NCBI RefSeq assembly: GCF_041514305.1
Contig: NZ_JBGMWH010000001.1
Coordinates: 62,001-126,000, forward strand
DNA length: 64,000 nt
Origin: Salinarimonas chemoclinalis
GTDB taxonomy: Bacteria; Pseudomonadota; Alphaproteobacteria; Rhizobiales; Beijerinckiaceae
Direction: 5' to 3'
The position numbers and the translations under genes are program-made. Under the pieces are notes generated by a model, which made no database searches, was not told where the DNA came from, and was given only the letters and a program-made list of their open reading frames with translations. Of this stretch, positions 51,836 through 60,511 are shown in pieces (position 1 is the stretch's first letter; each line of letters starts with the position of its first letter).

Positions 51836-52627
51836 TCAACCCTGGTGTCGGCCGTCGAGCGGAGCGCCCGGCCGCTCGTCGGCCGGCTGGGGCATGCCCT
51901 CCCGCACGAGCGCGCCGCGGCCTTCCGCCAGGAGACGGTTCGAGGCCGTCTCGATCGCCTCCTGCAGCTCGGCGAAGAACGCCTCCTTCGGCTTGCCCGG
52001 CGGGATCGGCGGCAACACCTCCACGACGATGGTGCCCGGGCGGCGCAGGAACTTGCGGCGCGGCCAGTAGACACCCGAATTGAGTGCGATCGGCAGGACC
52101 GGCACGTTCAGCCGGTCGTAGAGGTGGACGATCCCCCACTTGTAGGCCGGTTCCGCGCCGGGCGCGCGACGGGTGCCCTCGGGAAACAGGATCACCTGCC
52201 GCCCGGACGCGATCGCCTGCTCGGCCTTGATCGCGAGGTCGGCGAGGGCCGCCGAACGCCCCTTCCGGTTCACCGGCACGGAGCGCGCCTTCCAGGCGTA
52301 CCAGCCGAAGAACGGGATCCACATCAGCTCGCGCTTGAGCACGTAGGCCGGGTCGTCGAGGATGGTGAGGAGCGCGAAGGTCTCCCACAGCGACTGGTGC
52401 TTCGACGCGACGAGGAGCCCGCCCGGCGGGACGTTCTGGAGCCCGCGCCAGGAGACCCGCGTCCCCGCCACCACGCGCAGGAGCCAGAGCGACGAGCGTG
52501 CCCATACCTTCGCCACGTCGCGGAACACGCTGCGCGGCATCGCCAGCGTCGGCAGTGCGACGATCATGCAGACGATGAGGTTCGTGTAGTAGAGCGTGTT
52601 GAAGGCGAGCGAGCGCAGGACGAGCAT
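51836..52627 (-). CDS. plsC: 1-acyl-sn-glycerol-3-phosphate acyltransferase
   Basis: 263-aa lysophosphatidic acid acyltransferase. Motif I is SKHQSLWET (HX4E, a variant of HX4D frequent in this group), motif III is FPEGTRR, and PVNRKGRS precedes it. N-terminal hydrophobic helix anchors it in the inner membrane. It follows a YdcF-like gene and ftsE-ftsX on the same strand. ATG 52627. Confidence 0.88.
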   Translation of the reverse strand: MLVLRSLAFNTLYYTNLIVCMIVALPTLAMPRSVFRDVAKVWARSSLWLLRVVAGTRVSWRGLQNVPPGGLLVASKHQSLWETFALLTILDDPAYVLKRELMWIPFFGWYAWKARSVPVNRKGRSAALADLAIKAEQAIASGRQVILFPEGTRRAPGAEPAYKWGIVHLYDRLNVPVLPIALNSGVYWPRRKFLRRPGTIVVEVLPPIPPGKPKEAFFAELQEAIETASNRLLAEGRGALVREGMPQPADERPGAPLDGRHQG

Positions 52628-52693
52628 GGGGGCTTTCGGCGGCGAGCGGCGAGCGGCGTGTGTCGCGCCCTTCTAGCGACTGGCGCCGCCGAA

Positions 52694-53380
52694 TCAAATC
52701 GCCGCGGCGAGCGCCGGCGCGACCGGCCGCTGGAAGCCGCTCATCATGTGCGCCGCCGGCGAACGCTCGGGGTCGCCCTCCACCGCCGTGCGCAGCCACA
52801 CCGCCAGGAACTTGAGGTACTCGACCGCCAGCAGCCGCGCGGCGTTGGGCTCGTACCACCAAGCGGACGTGTCGAGGTTGGCGGGCGCGACCGCGTAGGG
52901 GGTCACGTCCAGGTCCGGCGAGGCGTTCGCGAGCTCGAGCAGCGTGCGCGGCATATGGTAGTTGGAGGTGACGACGATGAGTGAGCCGACCCCGCGCTCA
53001 GCCGCCCAGCGACGCGTCTCGATCGCGTTGCCGATCGTGTTGCGGGCGCGATGGTCGAGGTCGACGCAGCAGGAGAGGAGGCGCGCGTGGTCCGGGTTGA
53101 GCCGCGCGATCTCGTCGAGGGTGGTCGTCTCGTGCACGCCGGAGATCAGGAGCCGGTCGCCCTTGCCGCGGGCCAAGAGGTCGAGGGCGTCCGTGACGCG
53201 CTGCGAGCCGCCCGTGAGGGCGACGATGGCGTCCGCGGGGGCGGGCTCGACCATGTGGCGCTCGAGGGTCGCGACGAAGACGAGGAAGCCGAGCGCCGCC
53301 GCGACGGTCGCGAGGACGCCGGCGCAAAGCAGCGTCCCGGCCACGCGGCGAGCGAGCGAGCGGCGGCGAGGAGGCGTCAT
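52694..53380 (-). CDS. YdcF/ElyC-like DUF218 membrane protein
   Basis: 228 aa from ATG 53380 behind gggagggaggcgg (ATGs at 53434 and 53452 possible). One N-terminal transmembrane helix, then a DUF218 domain with DAIVALTGGSQRVTDALDLL, RLLISGVH, and SNYHMPRTLLEL, the family pattern. ElyC/YdcF proteins take part in envelope (peptidoglycan precursor) homeostasis. Lies between ftsX and plsC on the same strand. Confidence 0.84.
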   Translation of the reverse strand: MTPPRRRSLARRVAGTLLCAGVLATVAAALGFLVFVATLERHMVEPAPADAIVALTGGSQRVTDALDLLARGKGDRLLISGVHETTTLDEIARLNPDHARLLSCCVDLDHRARNTIGNAIETRRWAAERGVGSLIVVTSNYHMPRTLLELANASPDLDVTPYAVAPANLDTSAWWYEPNAARLLAVEYLKFLAVWLRTAVEGDPERSPAAHMMSGFQRPVAPALAAAI

Positions 53381-53516
53381 CGGAACCGCCTCCCTCCCGT
53401 CGAAGCCTGCGGGTGCGACGCCCGCCTCTGCCATGCGCGCCTGCCGAGCCATGTCGAGGCCCCAGCATAGCGCGGATTGCGGCGACCCGGTGACGGCGGA
53501 GCCGATTGGTGCGCGC

Positions 53517-54602
53517 TCATTCCGAATCGCCCGACAGGATGCGCCGCACGGCGACGCCGGACACGAGCGCGGTCACGCCGGCGACGCCGAGCGCGATGAC
53601 GACGATCACCGCCGCCCCGCGCCAGCCCACTTCGAAGCCGCCGAACAGGGCCTCGATCTGGTCCCCGGCGGGGGAGGCGCGCCAACGCTCCGAGAGCCAG
53701 CCGAACAGCGCGAACAGCACCACCGCGAGCCCGCCGCCCACGGCTCCGCCCTTCAGCCCCATGCGCAGGAAGCGGTTCTGGAACTCGCGGGCGATGAAGG
53801 CGTCGTCGGCGCCGACGTAGTGGAGCACCTCGACGATGTCGCGGTTGCCCGCCATGGCGCCGCGGGTGGCGAAGGTGACGGCGAGGCCGGCGGCGGCGAG
53901 GACGAGAACGACGAGCGCGACGCCGACCGCCACCACGGTGTTCGCCATCGCCGAGAGCCGGGCGATCCATTGCCCGTGATCGTCGAGGCTCGCGCCGGGG
54001 ATGTCGGCGAGCGATGCGCGCAGCGCGGTGAAGTCCGGGTCGGCGCCGGGCTCGAGCCGCACCACGACGAGGCGCGGCACGGGCAGCTCCCCGAGATCGA
54101 GCCCGGCGCCGAGCCACGGCTCGAGCAGCTGCGCCGAGCGCTCGGCGGAATAGGGCTCGGCATTCGCGACACCGGGCGTGGCGCGCGCCAGCGCCGCCGC
54201 CTGCGCGACCAGCGCCTCGACGTCGATCTGCGGGCGTGGGCGGATCTGGATCGTCGCCTCGCGCGCCACGCTCGCCCGCCAGGCGGCGGAATTGGCGGCG
54301 ACGATCTCGGCGGCGCCGGCGCAGAGCGCGGCGAGGAAGGTGAGGATGGCGATCACGGCCATCAGCGCCCGGCTCGCGGCGGAATCGACCGGCACGAGCG
54401 GCGCGTCCCGGGTGAGCGACGGGGCGGCGACCGAGGAGGGCTCGAGCACCGTCGCCCGCGGCGCGCCGTGCCCGATCGCCAGCGGGGCGGGCTCCCCGAA
54501 CCGATCGCCCGCGAAGCGATCGTCCCCGAACGGATCGTGGCCGCCGGGATCGTCGTCGCGCGGATCGGGCTCGAACGGGTCGGGGCGATGCGGGGGGCGC
54601 AT
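53517..54602 (-). CDS. ftsX: Cell-division ABC permease FtsX
   Basis: 361 aa. Four predicted transmembrane helices, an extracytoplasmic loop between the first and second (about 100-220), and a cytosolic N-terminus. The first 45 residues are unusual: an acidic, Pro/Asp/Phe-rich tract (PDPFEPDPRDDDPGGHDPFG, then DDRFAGDRFGEP) with repeated DPF/DRF triplets, encoded by imperfect DNA repeats. FtsEX links divisome ATPase to peptidoglycan hydrolases. Starts 8 bases after ftsE. Confidence 0.9.
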   Translation of the reverse strand: MRPPHRPDPFEPDPRDDDPGGHDPFGDDRFAGDRFGEPAPLAIGHGAPRATVLEPSSVAAPSLTRDAPLVPVDSAASRALMAVIAILTFLAALCAGAAEIVAANSAAWRASVAREATIQIRPRPQIDVEALVAQAAALARATPGVANAEPYSAERSAQLLEPWLGAGLDLGELPVPRLVVVRLEPGADPDFTALRASLADIPGASLDDHGQWIARLSAMANTVVAVGVALVVLVLAAAGLAVTFATRGAMAGNRDIVEVLHYVGADDAFIAREFQNRFLRMGLKGGAVGGGLAVVLFALFGWLSERWRASPAGDQIEALFGGFEVGWRGAAVIVVIALGVAGVTALVSGVAVRRILSGDSE

Positions 54603-54610
54603 GCGGCGTC

Positions 54611-55354
54611 CTACTCGTCGATGTGCAGATGGCCGTCGCCGAGCACCAGGCGGCGCGCGTCGACGAGATCCATCAGGGAGAGGTCGTGGGTGGCGATGAC
54701 GACGGAGGTGCCGAGCCGGTTGAGCTCGATGAACAGGCGCAGCAGCCGGCGGGCGAGCCCGGGATCGACGTTGCCGGTGGGCTCGTCGGCGAGCAGCAGC
54801 TCGGGGCGGGTGATCAGTGCGCGCGCGATCGCCGCGCGCTGTTTCTCGCCGCCCGAGAGCACGGGGGGCATCACGTGCATGCGCCGGCCGAGGCCGACCC
54901 AGTCGAGGAGTTCCGTGACCTCGGCGCGGTAGGTCGCGTCCTCGCGGCCCTGGACGCGCAGCGGCAGCGCGACGTTCTCGTAGAGGGTGAGGTGGTCGAG
55001 CAGGCGGAAGTCCTGGAAGACGACGCCCATGCGCCGGCGCAGCTCGGTCAGGCGATCCTTGTCGATGCGGCTCACCTCCTCGCCGAAGATGGTGACGAGC
55101 CCGCGCGTGGGCGCGACCGACATCAGCATCAGCCGAAGGAGCGTCGTCTTGCCCGCGCCCGAGGGTCCGGTGAGGAACTGGAACGAGCGCGGGCCGATCG
55201 AGAAGGTGAGGTCGCGCAGGACCTCGGACCCGAGCCCGTAGCGCACGCCCACGTTCTCGAAATGCACGACGGGGATGTCCTCCGCGTCGGCGTCGAGCGC
55301 CGGCGGCGGGGCATCGTCGTCCTCGTCCTCGGGGTGGTCGAATTCGCCCTTCAC
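54611..55354 (-). CDS. ftsE: Cell-division ATPase FtsE
   Basis: 247 aa. Walker A GPSGAGKTT, signature LSGGEKQR, Walker B LLLADEPTGNVD. FtsE-type features FQDFRLLDHLTLYENVALPL. GTG start; N-terminal 25 residues are acidic and extended beyond typical FtsE. Pairs with the downstream ftsX. Divergent from the zinc-ribbon gene. Confidence 0.92.
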   Translation of the reverse strand: MKGEFDHPEDEDDDAPPPALDADAEDIPVVHFENVGVRYGLGSEVLRDLTFSIGPRSFQFLTGPSGAGKTTLLRLMLMSVAPTRGLVTIFGEEVSRIDKDRLTELRRRMGVVFQDFRLLDHLTLYENVALPLRVQGREDATYRAEVTELLDWVGLGRRMHVMPPVLSGGEKQRAAIARALITRPELLLADEPTGNVDPGLARRLLRLFIELNRLGTSVVIATHDLSLMDLVDARRLVLGDGHLHIDE

Positions 55355-55429
55355 GCGCCCTTAACCGAAACCTTCGCCAATGGGGAACCGCTTCCGCGTC
55401 CCGCCGGAGCGGGCGCCACCTGATTCGCC

Positions 55430-56263
55430 ATGCTGATCACCTGTCCGTCCTGCGCAAGCGAATACGTCATCGACCCGGCGCATTTGAGGCCGACCGGGCG
55501 GACGGTGCGTTGCGCCTCGTGCAAGGCGACCTTCTTCGCCGAGGCCGAGCCGGAGACGGACGAGCTGATCTACGACGCCCCGCCACAGGAGGCTCTCCCG
55601 GCCGAGCCGGGGCTCGGGGGCCAGGACGACGTCGACGCCGCCTTCGCCATGGCCGGGGGATTCGACGACCGCGACCCGGAGGAGGGCGACGACGCCGGGG
55701 CCGAGCGCGATCTCGTCGTGGACGCCCAGTCGCGCCGGACGCGGCCCTCCGCCGCCGCGGCGCGCACGGCGCTCCGCGAGCGCGGCGCGCATCTCCTCGG
55801 CGGTCTCGGCCGCCGGCTCGCGAGCGCGCCGGTCCTCGCGCTCCTCGCCGTCGCGCTGCTCGTCGGGGCGATCCTCGCGCGCGAGAGCGTGGTGCGCGCC
55901 GTGCCCGACACGGCCGGGCTCTACCGCATCGTCGGGCTCGAGGTGAACCTGCGCGGGGTCGCGATCGGCGAGGTCGTCTCGCGGCGCTTCGAGGAGAACG
56001 GGGAGCGCGTGCTCGAGGTCGAGGGCATGCTCACCAACGTCGCCGGCGGGCGCCGCGACGTCCCGCCGCTCGCCATCTCGCTGCGCGACGAGACGCACAC
56101 GGCGCTCTATTCCTGGACCATCGAGCCGCCCCGCGGGGATCTCGCGCCGGGCGAGACGACGCCCTTTCGCGCGAGGCTCGTTGCGCCGCCGGCCGAAGCG
56201 CGGCAAGTATTGGTCCGATTTGCGCCCGCTTCGGGCGCGACGATGGCCGGCGCGAGCCCCTGA
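55430..56263 (+). CDS. MJ0042-type zinc-ribbon membrane protein (DUF3426-like)
   Basis: 277 aa. N-terminal zinc ribbon with C5, C8, C28, C31 (ITCPSCASEYVIDP, VRCASCKATFFA), an acidic linker, one transmembrane helix (about 125-145; LALLAVALLVGAILA) and a DUF3426-like extracytoplasmic part (LEVEGMLTNVAGGRRDVPPL). Position beside ftsE is conserved in alphaproteobacteria to my knowledge. Function unknown. Confidence 0.87.
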   Translation: MLITCPSCASEYVIDPAHLRPTGRTVRCASCKATFFAEAEPETDELIYDAPPQEALPAEPGLGGQDDVDAAFAMAGGFDDRDPEEGDDAGAERDLVVDAQSRRTRPSAAAARTALRERGAHLLGGLGRRLASAPVLALLAVALLVGAILARESVVRAVPDTAGLYRIVGLEVNLRGVAIGEVVSRRFEENGERVLEVEGMLTNVAGGRRDVPPLAISLRDETHTALYSWTIEPPRGDLAPGETTPFRARLVAPPAEARQVLVRFAPASGATMAGASP

Positions 56264-56308
56264 CGGGCGCGTTCCCGAAGAGCGAGCCCCTGGAGAGAAG
56301 GTCCCGAC

Positions 56309-56872
56309 ATGCCCGAATCACGCGTGCGCGTGCTGTTCGACGAGACGACGATCGCCAGGCGCTGCGAGGAGCTCGCTGCCGACATCGTCGCCGCCGCGCC
56401 CAAGGACCTGCTCGTCGTGGCGGTCCTCAAGGGCAGCTTCATGTTCGCCGCCGACCTGATCCGGGCGCTGCACCGGGCCGGGCTCGCGCCGCAGGTCGAG
56501 TTCATGCACCTGTCGAGCTATCGCACGGGGACGGTGTCGTCGGGCCAGGTGGCGATCCTGCGCGACGTCGAGAGCGCGATCGAGGGACGCGACGTGCTGC
56601 TCGTCGACGACATCCTCGAGTCGGGCCGCACGCTCGTCTTCGCCAAGGACCTCCTCGCCGCGCGCGGCGCCAAGCGCGTGCTCAGCGCCGTGCTGCTGGA
56701 GAAGCCCGGCAAGCGCGCCGTGCACATCGACGCGGACTTCGTCGGCTTCCGCTGCCCGGACATGTTCGTCGTGGGCTACGGCATGGACATCGCCCACTCC
56801 TATCGCCAATTGCCCTTCGTCGGCGTGATCGACACCGCCTCGACCGCGCCGGACCTGTTCGAGCCGACCTGA
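56309..56872 (+). CDS. hpt: Hypoxanthine phosphoribosyltransferase
   Basis: 187-aa purine salvage enzyme converting hypoxanthine (and guanine) with PRPP to nucleotides. PRPP loop is VLLVDDILESGRTL, with the substrate-binding VVAVLKGSFMFAADL and FVVGYGMDIAHSYRQLPFV near the end. ATG 56309 after ggagagaagg. Next gene is 12 bases downstream. Confidence 0.94.
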   Translation: MPESRVRVLFDETTIARRCEELAADIVAAAPKDLLVVAVLKGSFMFAADLIRALHRAGLAPQVEFMHLSSYRTGTVSSGQVAILRDVESAIEGRDVLLVDDILESGRTLVFAKDLLAARGAKRVLSAVLLEKPGKRAVHIDADFVGFRCPDMFVVGYGMDIAHSYRQLPFVGVIDTASTAPDLFEPT

Positions 56873-56884
56873 GGGAGGCCCGCG

Positions 56885-57250
56885 ATGGCGAAGATCCTGC
56901 TCGTGGACGACGAGGAGCCCGTACGCGGCTTCCTCGCCCGCGGCCTCGCGCTCGACGGCCACGCCGTCGACACCGCCGAGAACGGCGCGGACGCGCTGGA
57001 GATGCTGACGGAGGAGGGCGCGGCCTACGACCTCCTGCTCACCGACATCCGCATGCCGATCATGGACGGCATCGCGCTCGCGCTCTCGGCCAAGCGCGAG
57101 AAGCCGGACCTCGTCGTCCTGCTGATGACCGGCTACGCGGAGCAGCGCGAGCGCGCCCGCAACCTCGAGGCCATCGTCACGGACGTCCTGACGAAGCCGT
57201 TCTCGCTCCAGGACGTCCGCGACGCGGTGGCGAAGGCTCTGGCGGGGTGA
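56885..57250 (+). CDS. cpdR: Single-domain response regulator, CpdR-like
   Basis: 121-aa receiver domain without an output domain. D8/D9, phospho-acceptor D54 (LLTDIRMP), T82 and K104 (VLTKPF) are all present. The alphaproteobacterial CpdR acts as a ClpXP adaptor controlling cell-cycle proteolysis; sequence and its place after hpt support this assignment. ATG 56885 behind gggaggcccgcg. Followed by a dispersed repeat at 57266. Confidence 0.82.
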   Translation: MAKILLVDDEEPVRGFLARGLALDGHAVDTAENGADALEMLTEEGAAYDLLLTDIRMPIMDGIALALSAKREKPDLVVLLMTGYAEQRERARNLEAIVTDVLTKPFSLQDVRDAVAKALAG

Positions 57251-57265
57251 GGGCGGGCGTGGCGG

Positions 57266-57424
57266 CTCCCGCCCCATCGGGGCGGGGAAGATCCGCGCAG
57301 CGGATCAGGGGCGGGGTTCCTCGGCTCGACGCCGGCGGAGATTTCGGCTTCGCCGAAGCGCCTTTCGGCGCACCCCCTCCGTCTCGTCGGCTTCGCCGCC
57401 GATCCACCTCCCCCGATGGGGGAG
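57266..57424 (-). repeat. Dispersed palindromic repeat, copy 2 (inverted)
   Basis: About 159 bp between cpdR and the small gene at 57433. Read on the minus strand it has the same order as copy 1 at 40127: CTCCCCCATCGGGGGAG-type hairpin, GACGAGACGGAGGGGG, and a closing CCCGCCCCATCGGGGCGGG hairpin (minor base differences). It flanks cpdR's end, so it may act as a terminator-like or RNA-stability element. Confidence 0.8.
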
Positions 57425-57432
57425 GAGTGTCC

Positions 57433-57690
57433 TCAATGCCGCAGCGCGGTCGAGAACCCTCCCGAGCGGATGCGGTCGACCAGGCTCTCGGCGTAGGCGG
57501 CCGCCGCGTCCTCGCCGTAGGTGGAGACCAGCTCCTCGAAGCCCGAGAAGATCGCCGCGTGGGCGAGGCAGTCCGGGTCGAGGCCCTCGATCCGCCCCTC
57601 CGCGAACGCCTCCGCGAGCAGATCGAGCGCGTAGCGCTTCTCCGCCGCGGCGAGTTCGTCCTGTTCGTCGTGTCGTGGTTGCTGGTTCAT
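57433..57690 (-). CDS. Small conserved-looking protein, unknown
   Basis: 85 aa, acidic and helical (DELAAAEKRYALDLLAEAFA, AAAYAESLVDRIRSGGF). No domain recognised. ATG 57690; malonyl-CoA decarboxylase lies upstream on the same strand with a 153-base gap that contains a CtrA-like site. It ends right at copy 2 of the dispersed repeat. Confidence 0.6.
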   Translation of the reverse strand: MNQQPRHDEQDELAAAEKRYALDLLAEAFAEGRIEGLDPDCLAHAAIFSGFEELVSTYGEDAAAAYAESLVDRIRSGGFSTALRH

Positions 57691-57770
57691 CGCCCGTCCG
57701 GTCCCGCCGCCCGTCGTCGCGGCATGGGGCAGGACCCTATGAGATTCGCCGCGCCCCGGACAGGGAGCGT

Positions 57771-57786
57771 TTACGAAAGGGTTAAC
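57771..57786. promoter_or_regulatory. CtrA-like binding motif (near consensus)
   Basis: TTAC-N7-TTAAC at 57771-57786 differs by one base from the alphaproteobacterial CtrA consensus TTAA-N7-TTAAC. It sits 81 bases upstream of the small gene at 57433-57690. A single match of this length can arise by chance, though it is less likely in such G+C-rich DNA. Confidence 0.3.
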
Positions 57787-57843
57787 GGAATCGCGGCGAT
57801 GCGTGGAAAACCCGCGCGGCGCGCCGGAGACGGCTCTCCTCCC

Positions 57844-59229
57844 TCATCCCGGCGGCTGCGTCGCCTCGCGCCGGGCGTGGGCGTCGAGGAGGCGCGCGGG
57901 CTTGGCGAGACGCCGCACCTCGCCCGAAACCGCGACCTCGCCGCGCTCGGCGTAGGCCTCGTGGTTCCGCTCGATGGAATCGAGGTCGTAGAGGTAGTTC
58001 ACCATCGTGCCGGCGGCCTGGGCGAGGCCGCGCGGGGAGAGGTCGGCGAAGGCGTGCACCCGCTCGAGCCGGGCGCCGTTGCCGAGATGGAAGCGCGCCA
58101 CCGGGTCGAGCGGCTTGCCGGAGGAGCCGCGCACGCGGGCGAGATAGGTGGCGCAGGCGGCGCGCAGCGGCTCGCGCAGGGCCTCGCGGGCGTCCTCGTC
58201 CGCCTCGAAGCCCTCGCGCCAGCGCTCCGCGAGGACGGCGCGCTCCTCCTTCGTCAGCGCCGGGTCCGCCCCGTCGGCGATCCGCCCGCGCAGCCAGGCG
58301 GCGAACCCGGGCACGGGCGAGAGCGTCGCGAAGGTACGCAGGGACGGCAGGTCGCGCCGGAGTTCCTCCACCACCTGCTTGATCAGGAAGGAGCCGAAGG
58401 TGACCCCGGCGAGCCCCGTCTGGCAATTCGAGATGGCGTAGAAGGCCGCGGTCGTCGCGGCGTCGGCGGGCAGCGGCGTGCGCCCGGCCGCCAGGATCGA
58501 GCCGATCGCACCCGGGATCTCGCGGCAGAGCGCCACCTCGACGAAGATCAGCGGCTCGTCGGCGAGCGCGGGGTGGAAGAAGGCGTAGAGCCGCCGGTCG
58601 GAGGGGGCGAGACGGCCCTTCAGGTCCTCCAGGTTCTCGATCCGGTGGACCGCCTCGTAGGCGACGATCTTCTCGAGCACGTTGGCCGGGCTCGTCCAGT
58701 CGATCCGGCGCAGGGTCAGGAAGCCGCGGTTGAACCAGGAGGCGAACAGATGCCGGAAGTCCGCGTCGACGTCCGCCAGCGCCGGCTCCTCGGGCATGGC
58801 GGCGAGCACGTCCTCGCGCATGCGCACGAGCGCGAGCGTGCCGCCGGGGGCGCGGTTGAGCTTGCGGAACAGGTCCTGCCGACGCGGCTCGGCGGCGAGG
58901 TGGAGCGCCATCGCCGTGCGCGGCCCGGGCGCCTGGGCGTACGCCTCGATGGCGTGCGCGATGCGCGCCTCCACGGGGCCGAAGCCGCTCGCCAGCAGCG
59001 CGAGGAAGCCGCGGCGCACCGCGAGCGGCGCCGCCGCGTAGGCCGCGAGCAGGTCCCCCGCGCGCGCCACGCTCGTCGCCTCGCCCGCCCCCGAGAGCAG
59101 CTCCTCGGCCAGCGCCGCGAGCGCCGGGGCGCTGCGCGGCTCCGCGCGACCGCCCGAGACGAGCGAGCGCCCGCGCTCGGCGATGCCCTGGAGCATGTCG
59201 GTGAAGAACGAGATCGTGCCGCCGGCCAT
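57844..59229 (-). CDS. Malonyl-CoA decarboxylase
   Basis: 461 aa. Converts malonyl-CoA to acetyl-CoA and CO2. Family regions: LFASWFNRGFLTLRRIDWTS, FFHPALADEPLIFVEVAL, FYAISNCQTGLAGVTFGSFL and FHLGNGARLERVHAFAD, the last holding the catalytic His. ATG 59229 after cggagagg. Divergent from the flippase-like gene. Confidence 0.9.
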   Translation of the reverse strand: MAGGTISFFTDMLQGIAERGRSLVSGGRAEPRSAPALAALAEELLSGAGEATSVARAGDLLAAYAAAPLAVRRGFLALLASGFGPVEARIAHAIEAYAQAPGPRTAMALHLAAEPRRQDLFRKLNRAPGGTLALVRMREDVLAAMPEEPALADVDADFRHLFASWFNRGFLTLRRIDWTSPANVLEKIVAYEAVHRIENLEDLKGRLAPSDRRLYAFFHPALADEPLIFVEVALCREIPGAIGSILAAGRTPLPADAATTAAFYAISNCQTGLAGVTFGSFLIKQVVEELRRDLPSLRTFATLSPVPGFAAWLRGRIADGADPALTKEERAVLAERWREGFEADEDAREALREPLRAACATYLARVRGSSGKPLDPVARFHLGNGARLERVHAFADLSPRGLAQAAGTMVNYLYDLDSIERNHEAYAERGEVAVSGEVRRLAKPARLLDAHARREATQPPG

Positions 59230-59464
59230 CGGCCTCTCCGTCGTCCCAGCCGCCCGGGGTGAGGATAGGGGAGAGCGTGCGCCGCCGCCACGGGGCCGAC
59301 CGGGAGGCGCTTCCTCGATTCGGACGACACGAGACCGGCGCGCGCCGCGTCGGGAGCCGGGCGGATTGCAAGCCGCCCGCGCCCGGCCTATGTCTCGCCC
59401 GAGGCCATCCTCCGGCGTCGCGATCGCCCGCGTCGGACGGCGAGAGACGAGCGCCCGGACGCGA

Positions 59465-60511
59465 ATGAGCGACGAGACCCACCCCGACGACCGGCACGAC
59501 GGGCCGGCCGCGACGGCCGTCGCGGGCGCGGTGAACCGCATGCCGCAGGGCTCGCGCCGCTTCGCCTGGATCGGCACGGCGCTCGGGCTCCTGCTGTTCG
59601 CGGGCTCGCTCGCCTTCCTGTGGCACGTCGTCTCGGATCTCGACTGGGCCGAGCTCAAGCGCGCCTTCGTCGCCGCGAGCGCCGAGCAGCTCTGGGCGGC
59701 GATCGGCTTCGCGACGCTGAGCTACCTGCTCCTGACCTGCTACGACGCGCTGGCGCTCAAGCAGCTGCGGCTGCGCGTGCCCTACCGCACGACGGCGCTC
59801 GCCTCCTTCGCGAGCTACGCCGTGAGCTTCAACCTGGGCTTCCCGCTGCTCACCGGCGGGACCGTGCGCTACTGGATCTACGCGCCCAAGGGCCTGCGGG
59901 CGAGCCGGGTGGCGAGCCTCACCGTCATCGCCGGGATCACCTTCTGGCTCGGCATGGGCCTCGTCCTCACCTGGACGCTGCTCGCCGAGGCGGGCGCGGT
60001 GGCGGCCCTGACGCGGGTGGGGCTCGCGCTCGTGAACCTCGTGGGCATCGGCGTCGGCGTCGCGCTCGTCGCGTACATGATCTTCGTCTCGCTCAAGCGG
60101 CGGGCGGTGACGATCCAGGGCTGGCGGCTCGAGCTGCCCGGCTTCCGGCTCTCGCTCGGGCAATCGATGATCGGCGCGGCCGAGGTCTGCGCGGCGAGCG
60201 CGGTGCTCTACGTGCTGCTGCCGGCGGGGCACGGGATCGATTTCGAGCTGTTCCTCGCGATCTACGTCGTCGCGGTGATGCTGGGCATCGCCTCGCACGC
60301 GCCGGGCGGGCTCGGCGTGTTCGAGGCGACGATGCTGCTGGCGCTCTCCGCGCTGCCGCGCGAGCAGGTCCTCGGCGCGCTCCTGCTCTTCCGAATCTGC
60401 TACTACTTCCTACCTTTCGTGGTGGCGCTGGCCCTGCTCGGCGCCTACGAGATCACCCGGCGGGCGAAGGCCCTGCGCAGCGTCCTCGAGCCCGAGGAGC
60501 CGCTGGCGTGA
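59465..60511 (+). CDS. Lysylphosphatidylglycerol-synthase-type (LPG_synthase_TM) membrane protein
   Basis: 348 aa, about eight transmembrane helices with the family signatures FNLGFPLLTGGTVRYWIY and SHAPGGLGVFEATMLLAL. It has only the membrane part and no aminoacyltransferase domain, so it is more likely a lipid flippase or related transporter than an LPG synthase. ATG 59465. Its stop overlaps the kinase start as GTGA. Confidence 0.85.
   Translation: MSDETHPDDRHDGPAATAVAGAVNRMPQGSRRFAWIGTALGLLLFAGSLAFLWHVVSDLDWAELKRAFVAASAEQLWAAIGFATLSYLLLTCYDALALKQLRLRVPYRTTALASFASYAVSFNLGFPLLTGGTVRYWIYAPKGLRASRVASLTVIAGITFWLGMGLVLTWTLLAEAGAVAALTRVGLALVNLVGIGVGVALVAYMIFVSLKRRAVTIQGWRLELPGFRLSLGQSMIGAAEVCAASAVLYVLLPAGHGIDFELFLAIYVVAVMLGIASHAPGGLGVFEATMLLALSALPREQVLGALLLFRICYYFLPFVVALALLGAYEITRRAKALRSVLEPEEPLA

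Noticed and set aside
55510..59262. 1250-codon plus-strand frame
   Set aside because: Crosses zinc-ribbon, hpt, cpdR and the repeat in other frames and runs antisense to malonyl-CoA decarboxylase; no family features.
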